NCBI GenBank assembly: GCA_964581605.1
Contig: CAZOPF010000025.1
Span: forward strand, 1-60,237
Length of the DNA: 60,237 nucleotides
Direction of reading: 5' to 3'
Source of the DNA: CAADGU01 sp964581605
GTDB taxonomy: Bacteria; Chloroflexota; Anaerolineae; Promineifilales; Promineifilaceae
The translations under genes and the position numbers were made by a program. How positions within the stretch are numbered: position 1 is the stretch's first letter; each line of letters starts with the position of its first letter. The notes beneath the pieces were generated by a model. The model was given only the letters and a program-made list of their open reading frames with translations. It made no database searches and was not told the origin of the DNA. Below, piece after piece: positions 8,213 through 15,870 of the stretch.

Positions 8213-9022
8213 ATGAGCGAAGCCTCCGTCATCTTCCGTTCGCCGCAGCCGTTCAGCCGCCAGCATCTGGCGCAAGACTTGCGGCAGTTGGGTATAACAT
8301 CGGGCATGACACTGCTCGTCCATTCCTCCCTTAGCCAGATTGGGTATGTGCCCGGCGGTGCAGTGGCAGTTATTCAGGCATTACAAGAGGTGCTAACCGA
8401 CCAGGGTACGCTCATCATGCCCACCCATTCCAGCGACCTTTCCGACCCGGCTAACTGGCAAAATCCACCCATTCCCGAAGTGTGGCACGAAGCGGTGCGT
8501 GATATTATGCCCGCTTATGATCCGGCGGTGACGCCTACACGAGGCATGGGCGTTATCCCGGAGACGTTTCGCCGTTGGCCCGGTGTGCTGCGCAGCAGCC
8601 ATCCGCAGGCGTCGTTTGCGGCCTGGGGCCAACACGCTGCCTTTGTCACCGACAGTCACACGCTGGAGATGAGCCTGGGCGAACAGTCGCCGCTGGCACG
8701 TATTTATGATCTCGATGGGTATGTGCTGCTGTTGGGCGTGGGGTATGGCAATAACACCTCGTTTCACCTGGGTGAACTGCGCTCTGGTGTGGTGGCCACA
8801 GAAAGACAAGGTGCGCCCGTGTGGGCAGACGGCCGTCAAAGCTGGCAATGGTTCACCGATCTGGCCTATGATGCGGGTGATTTTGCCGACCTGGGCGCAG
8901 ATTTTGAACGAGAAGAATCGGTGACAGTAGGCAAGGTTGGCCTGGCGGCCTGTCGTTTGTTTGCGCAGCGCCCGGCCGTAGATTTTGCCCAACGCTGGAT
9001 TCGTAAAAACCGGGTTTTTTGA
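8213..9022 (+). CDS. AAC(3)-family N-acetyltransferase
   Basis: The 269-residue protein matches the aminoglycoside 3-N-acetyltransferase fold family in length and motifs: LLVHSSLSQIGYVPGGAVAVIQAL near residues 34-57, GTLIMPTHSS, PTRGMGVIPETFRRWPGVLRSSHPQASFAAWG and SPLARIYDLDGYVLLLGVGYGNNTSFHLGE. Enzymes of this family use acetyl-CoA to acetylate an amine. Many chromosomal members act on substrates other than aminoglycosides, including metabolic amines, so resistance cannot be claimed. It follows a repeat spacer without an obvious Shine-Dalgarno sequence. The TGA stop sits inside the terminator hairpin. Confidence 0.88.
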   Translation: MSEASVIFRSPQPFSRQHLAQDLRQLGITSGMTLLVHSSLSQIGYVPGGAVAVIQALQEVLTDQGTLIMPTHSSDLSDPANWQNPPIPEVWHEAVRDIMPAYDPAVTPTRGMGVIPETFRRWPGVLRSSHPQASFAAWGQHAAFVTDSHTLEMSLGEQSPLARIYDLDGYVLLLGVGYGNNTSFHLGELRSGVVATERQGAPVWADGRQSWQWFTDLAYDAGDFADLGADFEREESVTVGKVGLAACRLFAQRPAVDFAQRWIRKNRVF

Positions 9023-9036
9023 AAACCCGGTTTTTG
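9005..9036 (+). terminator. Rho-independent terminator overlapping the AAC(3) stop codon
   Basis: A 14-bp perfect stem (9005-9018 with 9022-9035, core ACCGGGT) with a 3-base loop is followed by T-rich sequence. The TGA at 9020-9022 lies in the loop, so the last codons (KNRVF) are part of the hairpin. Confidence 0.9.
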
Positions 9037-9053
9037 TTTATGCCGGATAGCAT

Positions 9054-9515
9054 CTAAGGGCAAGGCGTCGGTGGAATAGACCCAATCCCGTTCGTTGCCC
9101 CTTGGTCAGGCGGAACCACAGGATTATCGTCTTGTTCCATTGTTTCTGATGGATTCACCCCTTGCAACATTTGTTCACGTGCCTCAAGTTCTGCCGCGCT
9201 AGGAGTAGGCCCGCCCGGCGTAGGCAATATCACCCCTGTTTCTGGCATTTGTACGTCGGTCGTGCCTGCCTGGTTAATATTACTGCTCAAGGCATCAACA
9301 GTTCCTGTGGTTGGGGTAATAGTAGCTGTTGGGCATGGCAAAGCTTCAAATTGGCTTGAAGTAATGGTGGGACTTGTAACAGGTAAAGTGATCGAAAGTG
9401 GAGATAAGGTTATTGAAGGGGTGGATTGCATAATGGGGAGCGTATCTGTTTCACTTGAAGCGGTGCAACCAGTCACCACAAGCAAAAAAAGTATAGCCAA
9501 GTAAATCCTGTTCAT
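9054..9515 (-). CDS. Small lipoprotein, Thr/Ser/Pro-rich
   Basis: The 153-residue protein has a signal peptide ending in a lipobox (LVVTGC, lipidated Cys17). A Thr/Ser/Pro-rich stretch typical of extracellular linkers follows. Near residues 108-121 is AAELEAREQMLQGVNP, which closely matches NEIAAREEMLQTVHL in the upstream secreted Asp-box protein. The tail is PPDQGATNG and PPTPCP. There is no recognised domain. It lies 239 bp downstream of the Asp-box gene on the same strand, within a lower-GC block that lacks the octamer ACGGCCGT. The shared motif suggests the two are partners or derive from the same secreted family. Confidence 0.75.
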   Translation of the reverse strand: MNRIYLAILFLLVVTGCTASSETDTLPIMQSTPSITLSPLSITLPVTSPTITSSQFEALPCPTATITPTTGTVDALSSNINQAGTTDVQMPETGVILPTPGGPTPSAAELEAREQMLQGVNPSETMEQDDNPVVPPDQGATNGIGSIPPTPCP

Positions 9516-9674
9516 ATTTGTCTCCTGTCTTAACCAAGATCAATGCAATGAAACTTATTTGATAACCATTGGATACTTAACTTAATAGTCGGTTCGATCT
9601 GGTACACTACAGTTCCACAAAGCGAACCAATTTGTAAACGGTAACATCAATCAAAAAGTTCCATCAATTTCAAA

Positions 9675-9726
9675 ATCAGCGCCAGAACTTTCGATGACAT
9701 GAAGACTGGCGCTGATCAAGCGGATC
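9675..9726 (-). terminator. Stem-loop between secreted-protein genes
   Basis: ATCAGCGCCAG (9675-9685) and CTGGCGCTGAT (9716-9726) are perfect 11-bp complements around a 30-base loop, downstream of the Asp-box gene. There is no clear T run, so it may be an mRNA 3'-end structure rather than a true terminator. Confidence 0.45.
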
Positions 9727-9754
9727 TAACAGGATTTAATGCCACAATACAACT

Positions 9755-11356
9755 TTATGGCTGATTCCACCAAAGGGTAACGGAAGGTTGGTCTCGCTCA
9801 CGGCCAAAGGTGGTAAATCGTGGTTGAGACACGCCACCTGTAGTTGATATATACCCACTGGCACTCCATCCCAAACCAGCAGGTTGGTTAGGTCTGACAC
9901 GCAGGTAATCACCCCAGGTGTTTGCACCTGGCCCTGTGGAACTGGCAACAACATGTTTCACTTCCCAGCCAGGAGGCGCTGCGTTGAAATCATCATCAAT
10001 AGCAACGTAAAATCGAGGGTAATAGCCACCACCCATGAGCCAGGTGGCAACTCCCAAATCACCACGCTCATTTGGGGAGGCAGCTGCATAGTGCCAGGCA
10101 TAGCTACCCGACCAGATATAAGGCCGCGCTTTATAATTGAGCGTACTTTCATAAAATGTGGCAGCATTGACGTAAGGATAAGTAAAGCCGCTTCCTTGCT
10201 TGACATTCCAGAAAAACCCTACCTCTCCTTTTGCTACCCAACCTGCTTTAACCCGGCTATCTGAGCGGTTGCACGGATTATCCCCATTGGGCAATGGGCA
10301 ACTCATACCAGTGCCAGTAGTCCATGTTGGGATTGTGCGCGTATAACTTGTCAGGGTCGTGCTGCTTTCAGGCTGTTTCCAGACGGTAAAAGTGGTGGCA
10401 GAAGCTGATCGCCCCACATACATGATTTCCCGGGATCCTTGTACGGGGGTCCAGGTACCGCTCGTTTGTGTCCAATAGGTAAAACCAAGCGTTCCACATG
10501 CACGCAGTGAATCTAAAGAGGCGCGAGCAAACACAGCACGAACAAAGGTGGGCGGCGTGTTGTTGTTAAACATGTTTGTGGTGAAGTACAGATAGTTATT
10601 GGACAATGCTAGGTGCGGATAATCCCACCATTGATTTGTCCAGGAACTATTAAAGTTCGTAGGATACCAATTCCAAAAGCACCAGCTTGAGCCGCCATTT
10701 GTGGAAACACCCAGGCGAAAACGGTTTACTCCACTTGAATTTCGTACACCTTGACGATACCAGATAAAGATATCTCGTGATTTGTCGTAGATCACATCCT
10801 GATCACAACAAAAGTCGCTCATATCTGCGTAAGGATCCACATAGCTCCAACTTGAGCCGCCATTGGTAGAGCGGGCCGCATACCAGTTCCCGGTGTAAAA
10901 AACATACTTGCCATTAACGGCAACTGCTGGCTCATTGGTATCTGAAACGCCAATGCTTCCGCCTGTAGGTGCCAGTGACGTATTACGCATAAGAGTAAAG
11001 GTTCCAGGAACTTCAGGTTCTACTGCTATGGTTTCTTCTACTACTATGGTTTCGCCCCCGTCTGGGCCTAAAACTTTGGCGTCAGATTCTGGGAAAGGGG
11101 GATCAGCCAGATGAACAGTTTGCAGCATTTCTTCTCGTGCTGCTATCTCGTTTGGTGTAAGTGCCCTTGGCGCAGGTGAAAATTGGAGCCTGACCACTTC
11201 GGCCGTTTGTGTACCTGACTCTACTCCTTCTATGACTTCAGTCGCATCTTCACTATCAATTTGCCTGGTTTCTTTTGCGGCAACTATAGAGACAAAACTG
11301 ATGAAGATGATCAACATGATGAGTAGGCTCAATCCATAATAAGATCTGACACGCAT
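9755..11356 (-). CDS. Secreted Asp-box (BNR/sialidase-like) beta-propeller protein
   Basis: The 533-residue protein has an N-terminal signal segment (SLLIMLIIFISFVSIVA, cleavage likely near AAKE). An Asp-box-type repeat of the form S-T-N-G-G-S-S-W occurs twice, near residues 163-170 and 221-228, the hallmark of BNR propellers. Aromatic-rich blades (WYAARS, NWYPTNFNSSWTNQWWDYPHLAL) follow. No catalytic sialidase Arg triad is obvious, so a sugar- or protein-binding role is as likely as enzymatic activity. The segment near 60-85 contains AAREEMLQ, shared with the downstream lipoprotein. AAGGAGAG precedes the ATG. GC content is visibly below that of the neighbours, and no ACGGCCGT occurs in the gene, which suggests acquisition by transfer. 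Confidence 0.75.
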   Translation of the reverse strand: MRVRSYYGLSLLIMLIIFISFVSIVAAKETRQIDSEDATEVIEGVESGTQTAEVVRLQFSPAPRALTPNEIAAREEMLQTVHLADPPFPESDAKVLGPDGGETIVVEETIAVEPEVPGTFTLMRNTSLAPTGGSIGVSDTNEPAVAVNGKYVFYTGNWYAARSTNGGSSWSYVDPYADMSDFCCDQDVIYDKSRDIFIWYRQGVRNSSGVNRFRLGVSTNGGSSWCFWNWYPTNFNSSWTNQWWDYPHLALSNNYLYFTTNMFNNNTPPTFVRAVFARASLDSLRACGTLGFTYWTQTSGTWTPVQGSREIMYVGRSASATTFTVWKQPESSTTLTSYTRTIPTWTTGTGMSCPLPNGDNPCNRSDSRVKAGWVAKGEVGFFWNVKQGSGFTYPYVNAATFYESTLNYKARPYIWSGSYAWHYAAASPNERGDLGVATWLMGGGYYPRFYVAIDDDFNAAPPGWEVKHVVASSTGPGANTWGDYLRVRPNQPAGLGWSASGYISTTGGVSQPRFTTFGRERDQPSVTLWWNQP

Positions 11357-11375
11357 GAGTTTCTCTCCTTTTTTC

Positions 11376-11395
11376 TATAGAGTTGATCCTCTATA
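11376..11395 (-). promoter_or_regulatory. Short inverted repeat upstream of the Asp-box gene
   Basis: TATAGAG (11376-11382) and CTCTATA (11389-11395) flank a 6-bp spacer, 20 bp upstream of the ATG. It could be an operator or a 5'-UTR hairpin. The rest of the 236-bp AT-rich gap to 11593 shows nothing else I can support. Confidence 0.25.
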
Positions 11396-11592
11396 TAAAA
11401 ATAAAACATTTAACTAATTTGAAAAACAGTCTTTTTCTTTGGAACAGGATGAGGGTAAACCACATGTTTTGATTGCTTTTTTAAGGCAATTGGAGCAGTT
11501 TACGCCTGGCTGCGATTGCAATATAATGGCAACAATTCCCAGTGTAAAGTCACATGTTTGAAGGACACTCAAAATAAAATAGCAAGGCGGCC

Positions 11593-12072
11593 GTGCATCA
11601 ACGATGGTTTAACGTTCCATATATATTTTTACAATTGAGGGGAACCGCAGAATTTGAAGGTTTACTGACTAGAGCGGGGATACCAAAGGGAAAGTTGATG
11701 TTGATGAAACAAGAATCTTCAAACAGTCGGTTAGCAGAATTGTTAGTGCAAGCGATTGTAGATGCAGAGAACGACGATTTTTCGGTTGAGGCGGGTTATG
11801 AGTGTGTGTTGTTTTCTTGGCAGACTAAATATGCCAGCTACCAGATCATGCGTCGAATGAATTTTCCCGATGAACAAAGTAAGAACCTTAGCCGCCGGGA
11901 AAAGCAAATTATCCAACTCATTATGCAGGGAGTATCAAACAAGGGGATAGCTCATATACTAGATATTAGCCCAAATACGGTTTCGACATATATCCGACGT
12001 GTGTATACCAAATTGGATGTTTGTACCAGGGCTGAAATGGTGAGCTATGTGCTTCACCATAATTTGTTGTAG
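11593..12072 (+). CDS. LuxR-family HTH protein, short
   Basis: 159 residues if started at GTG 11593; ATG at 11698 (about 124 residues) is an equally possible start, and neither has a strong ribosome-binding site. The C-terminal part (from LSRREKQIIQLIMQG through NKGIAHILDISPNTVSTYIRRVYTKLDV) is a canonical GerE/LuxR helix-turn-helix. The N-terminal part is not a recognisable receiver domain: it has no phospho-Asp motif. It is therefore an orphan HTH regulator. It lies at the edge of the octamer-free, lower-GC block and is divergent from the secreted Asp-box gene, which it might control. Confidence 0.75.
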   Translation: MHQRWFNVPYIFLQLRGTAEFEGLLTRAGIPKGKLMLMKQESSNSRLAELLVQAIVDAENDDFSVEAGYECVLFSWQTKYASYQIMRRMNFPDEQSKNLSRREKQIIQLIMQGVSNKGIAHILDISPNTVSTYIRRVYTKLDVCTRAEMVSYVLHHNLL

Positions 12073-12158
12073 AATTGGCGAAGCTGTTTGGTACCGGTTT
12101 TATTGATACTTTGGATTAGAATCCGTATTGACCTTGTGGATTCAGTGTAAATAAAGTT

Positions 12159-13673
12159 ATGCTCACCAAAATCTTGATTGCGAATCGTGGTGAAATTGCC
12201 CGGCGTATCATCCTGGCCTGCCGGGAGTTGGGGGTCACGGCCGTAGCCATTTACTCTGACGCCGACACCGACGCGCCCTGGTTGCGGCTGGCGGATGAAA
12301 CGTACCGGTTACCAGGGGTGACGGCCGCGGAAACCTACCTCAATCAAGAACAAATCCTGAGCATTGCCAGCCAGTGTGGCGCGCAGGCCATCCATCCTGG
12401 CTATGGTTTCCTGAGCGAAAATGCCAGCTTTGCGGCCGCCTGCGCAGCACGGGGGATTGTCTTTATTGGCCCCACACCACAAGCAATGACCAGCCTGGGC
12501 AGCAAGGCGAATGCGCGTGAACTGGCGATTCGTGCCGGTGTGCCGGTGGCCCCTGGCGTAGATGGGGCGGGGCTGAGTGCGGTGGAATTGCAAACGGCCG
12601 TGTCCCACATCCCCTATCCCATTCTCATCAAAGCCAGCGCGGGTGGCGGCGGCAAAGGGATGCGCGTGGTCTGGACGGCAGATGAGTTTGCTGGCGCTGT
12701 GCAGGCGGCCCGCAGCGAAGCCCGCTCCGCTTTTGGCGATGACCACATCCTGGTGGAAAAGTATTTCACCGAGATTCATCATGTGGAAATCCAGGTATTG
12801 GGCGACCAGCACGGCCGTGTGCTGCACCTGTTTGAGCGTGAATGTTCCATCCAACGCCGCCACCAAAAAATCATCGAAGAAAGCCCCGCGCCCGCCATTC
12901 GGGATGAGGGGCTGCGGCAGCGCATCGCGCAGGCGGCCGTGTCTTTAGCAAAGGTGGCAGGGTATACCAATGCCGGTACGGTGGAATTTATTGTGGATGG
13001 GCAGGGCGGTTTTTACTTTTTGGAGATGAATACGCGGCTGCAAGTGGAGCATCCGGTGACGGAGTTGGTGGCAGGGGTGGATTTGGCGGTGTGGCAAATT
13101 CGTATTGCGGCGGGCGAGCCGCTGCCGTTTACGCAGGCAGAGATTCACCAACGCGGCCATGCCCTTGAGTGCCGGGTGTATGCCGAAGACCCGGCCCACC
13201 ATTTTTTGCCGTCCATTGGCGAGATTGTGCATTACCAACGGCCGTCCGGCCCTGGGGTGCGAGTGGATGATGGCATTGAAGCGGGTACGGCCGTAACTCC
13301 CTACTACGATCCGATGCTGGCGAAAATCATCACGTGGGGAGCTGACCGGGCGGAAGCAATTGCCAAGATGGAGCGAGCGCTGCGGGAAACGGCCGTGTTG
13401 GGGGTAACCACTAATCTCCCCTACCTGCTGGCGATTTTGCAGGAACCCCATTTCCGCGCCGGGCAGACCAGCACGGGCTATTTGCAGGAGCATATGGCAG
13501 ATTGGTCGCCCACAGCAGAAGTATCACAGACAGAGTGGGTAGGTACGGCCGTGTTTGAACTGCTGCATGGGGCGGGCAAGGGGAGAACGGGCACGGCCGT
13601 AGCTGCTGAATCCGCCGCCCAACCTGACCCCTGGCGCACGGCTGCAAACTGGCGCAATGTGGAGGCAAGTTAA
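12159..13673 (+). CDS. accC: Biotin carboxylase / acyl-CoA carboxylase alpha-type subunit lacking BCCP
   Basis: 504 residues. The N-terminal domain starts LTKILIANRGEIARRIILACRELG. The ATP-grasp glycine loop KASAGGGGKGM lies near residue 158. ECSIQRRHQKIIEESP and EMNTRLQVEHPVTE (near 290) are the classic biotin carboxylase signatures. It carboxylates biotin on a carrier protein with ATP and bicarbonate. The C-terminus extends about 50 residues beyond the usual 450 and ends DPWRTAANWR, resembling the linker into the biotinyl region of acyl-CoA carboxylase alpha subunits. That region is absent, and the next gene is convergent, so the carrier protein must be encoded elsewhere. Confidence 0.93.
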   Translation: MLTKILIANRGEIARRIILACRELGVTAVAIYSDADTDAPWLRLADETYRLPGVTAAETYLNQEQILSIASQCGAQAIHPGYGFLSENASFAAACAARGIVFIGPTPQAMTSLGSKANARELAIRAGVPVAPGVDGAGLSAVELQTAVSHIPYPILIKASAGGGGKGMRVVWTADEFAGAVQAARSEARSAFGDDHILVEKYFTEIHHVEIQVLGDQHGRVLHLFERECSIQRRHQKIIEESPAPAIRDEGLRQRIAQAAVSLAKVAGYTNAGTVEFIVDGQGGFYFLEMNTRLQVEHPVTELVAGVDLAVWQIRIAAGEPLPFTQAEIHQRGHALECRVYAEDPAHHFLPSIGEIVHYQRPSGPGVRVDDGIEAGTAVTPYYDPMLAKIITWGADRAEAIAKMERALRETAVLGVTTNLPYLLAILQEPHFRAGQTSTGYLQEHMADWSPTAEVSQTEWVGTAVFELLHGAGKGRTGTAVAAESAAQPDPWRTAANWRNVEAS

Positions 13674-13709
13674 CAGGGGCGATTGCTTTCCCTTCAACAC
13701 AACTCAGGT

Positions 13710-14282
13710 TCACGCCAGGCTTGTTTTGGCAAAGATCAGCGTATTTCGCAGGGCATTGGTCAGGTGATGGCGGCTTTCGTTAATCAGGGTGGCTTCATGG
13801 GCAAAGCCCAATCGCTGCGGAACAGCCGCACTGCGCGTGTTGAGCGCGTCACAATGAATTTCGACCCTGTTTGCCCCTAACTCACGAAAAGCAAATTCCG
13901 TAATACCGGCAACCGCTTCAGTAATATATCCCTGTCCGCTATAAGCAGTTCGCACCCAGTAACCAATCTCAAATCGGGGGACAGACCAATCTATACGGTG
14001 CAGCCCGCTGCCGCCAATGATGATGTCGGTGTCTTTGAGCAACAGCATCATCCATAAATCCTCACGACCCAGAAACCGAAGTTGTGCCTGGCGTACTTTA
14101 ACTTCGTATTCCTCTTCGGTGGGGATTTCCACAGCCCAGGGTAGCCATTGTTTGAGTTCCGCCTGGGATTCCAATACGGCCGTGCGTACACGCACACCAT
14201 CTCCTGGCAGCGGCCCCCGGATGGTCAGCCGCCGGGTTTCAAATTGATAGGGAAATTCCTGCAAAATTGGTTCCATCGCCAC
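13710..14282 (-). CDS. GNAT acetyltransferase, RimJ/RimL-like
   Basis: The 190-residue protein belongs to the RimJ/RimL (Acetyltransf_3) group. It begins FETRRLTIRGPLPGDG, continues with IGGSGLHRIDWSVPRFEIGYWVRTAYSGQGYITEAV (acetyl-CoA-binding motif A with SGQGYITEA) and ends with NRVEIHCDALNTRSAAVPQRLGF. The usual last motif is N-x-x-S-x-x-V-x-x-x-x-G-F; here it reads NTRSAAVPQRLGF. Family members acetylate protein N-termini or small amines. The substrate cannot be read from the sequence. It is convergent with the biotin carboxylase gene, 36 bp apart, and divergent from the following kinase. Confidence 0.88.
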   Translation of the reverse strand: MAMEPILQEFPYQFETRRLTIRGPLPGDGVRVRTAVLESQAELKQWLPWAVEIPTEEEYEVKVRQAQLRFLGREDLWMMLLLKDTDIIIGGSGLHRIDWSVPRFEIGYWVRTAYSGQGYITEAVAGITEFAFRELGANRVEIHCDALNTRSAAVPQRLGFAHEATLINESRHHLTNALRNTLIFAKTSLA

Positions 14283-14328
14283 TGCCTCCGTAAGAAAAAT
14301 TGATAGCCGTCCCCCTTACCCTGGTACT

Positions 14329-15870
14329 ATGCATTCCACTGTGTCCCTTGCGCATAGAAAAGGGGTAGTGACCCTTGTGTTGGTCCTGCCTCTTTTCTTT
14401 TTTCTTATTTTCCAAAGTTTGCCACTTTTTACCAGTCTGGATGAAGGAAATTATTACCCAGAACTGTTACAGTACTATACCAGCACACTGGCCGGATTGC
14501 TGGGCGTTATCATTGCACTGCTCACGCGGCATGGCCTGGGGTTAAGCCTCAACGGCCGTTCCGTCTTGTTAACGTTTGGCTTTCTAACACTGGCTTCTTT
14601 GCTGCTGGTGGGCAGTTTGGGTATTCCCTATTTATTGCTCAATCATGTTCTCCATCCTGCTTTTGTGTGGGCGCTTTTCATGAGCCTGCCGGCCAGCAGT
14701 TTTTATTTTATGGCGGCTGGTGTGCGGTGGACGGCCGCTGCCGAGACTCACATCCTCCGCTGGCGGTGGCCGTTAGCGGGCATAAACTTCTTATTATTTG
14801 TGTCAATCCTCTTTATCGTTTTTCGATTTGATGAATGGCTGGCACGAATTCCCCAAGTCATACCACAACTACTTTTTCTGGTTGGCATGACAGGTAGTAT
14901 TTTGCTTTTATGGGCTGCCTGGCGTACTGAACAAATCAGCAAACGAGAAAATAACAGCACAGAGCGCAACCTGGCAATCACATTTATTTTGCTGGCTCAG
15001 GCTGAGTTAAGCCTGGCTTTTGGGCAGTCTGGTTCGCCCAACTGGCTTCTATTTCAGCTACTGCTCTTGATTGCTTTATTCGTCGCTTTGCTGCCTTTGT
15101 TGAGCCACGCCATTCAATATCAACGCGAAAAACGACAACGTAGTGAACTGACTCAGCTGATTGTGCATGACCTTAAAAGCCCCTTAACCATTGTTATCAG
15201 TGGGTTAGATTTGATACGTCGTGGTAGCCTGGGCGAAATCAGTATGATGCAAGATCGGCTATTGGTTAATTTAGAGCATTGCAGCCATGAGGTGCTAAGT
15301 CTGGTCAATGATATGTTAGACGTGGAACGGCTGGAAGAAGGAGTAATGCCTCTGCACAAAAGTATGACCGATCTTGCCCCTTTGCTGCATGAAAAGGTGG
15401 ATGAGCTGCAAATTTTGGCGGATAAACACAAACAGCGGCTGCAAATTGTGATTTCAGACACATTACCACTGGTCAACGTAGACCCTGTTCTCATACGGCG
15501 TGTGATTCACAACCTGCTGGCAAATGCCCAAAAAATAACACCGGATAACGGTGAAATTTGGGTGCAGGCTGAAGTGTTGGGGGAGCAATTGCATATAACC
15601 GTTGCGGATAGTGGTCCCGGAGTGCCACTACCAGACCGGCAGCGTATTTTTGAAAAGTATGCTCAGTTGGATGCTCATACACGCCGTGGGAAAGGGTTAG
15701 GGTTGACTTTTTGCAAAATGGCGGCGGAGGTGCATGGCGGGCTGTTGACTGTAGAAGATAGTCCCCTGGGTGGGGCGCTTTTCCGTTTGGCTCTACCGTT
15801 TGAAGGGGTTATTAAACCTGTTGCATCTCGTCCCCGGCCTCCGTTTCATCGGCTGATATGGGGTAAATAG
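14329..15870 (+). CDS. Multi-pass membrane sensor histidine kinase
   Basis: 513 residues. The first 265 contain about seven hydrophobic segments (for example VVTLVLVLPLFFFLIF, FVWALFMSLPASSFYFM and LLFQLLLLIALFVALLPLL), a 7TM-like sensor. HisKA follows with His280 in IVHDLKSPL. The HATPase domain has HNLLANAQKITPDN, DSGPGVP and GKGLGLTFCKMAAEVHGG. The N-box asparagines are conserved, so it should be active. No response regulator is adjacent. Base composition is lower in GC than the flanks, and only one ACGGCCGT is present. Its last 25 bp overlap the convergent glycosidase gene. Confidence 0.9.
   Translation: MHSTVSLAHRKGVVTLVLVLPLFFFLIFQSLPLFTSLDEGNYYPELLQYYTSTLAGLLGVIIALLTRHGLGLSLNGRSVLLTFGFLTLASLLLVGSLGIPYLLLNHVLHPAFVWALFMSLPASSFYFMAAGVRWTAAAETHILRWRWPLAGINFLLFVSILFIVFRFDEWLARIPQVIPQLLFLVGMTGSILLLWAAWRTEQISKRENNSTERNLAITFILLAQAELSLAFGQSGSPNWLLFQLLLLIALFVALLPLLSHAIQYQREKRQRSELTQLIVHDLKSPLTIVISGLDLIRRGSLGEISMMQDRLLVNLEHCSHEVLSLVNDMLDVERLEEGVMPLHKSMTDLAPLLHEKVDELQILADKHKQRLQIVISDTLPLVNVDPVLIRRVIHNLLANAQKITPDNGEIWVQAEVLGEQLHITVADSGPGVPLPDRQRIFEKYAQLDAHTRRGKGLGLTFCKMAAEVHGGLLTVEDSPLGGALFRLALPFEGVIKPVASRPRPPFHRLIWGK

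Noticed and set aside
8213..9022. Aminoglycoside resistance gene
   Set aside because: It belongs to the AAC(3) fold family, but chromosomal members often have other substrates and nothing nearby indicates resistance.
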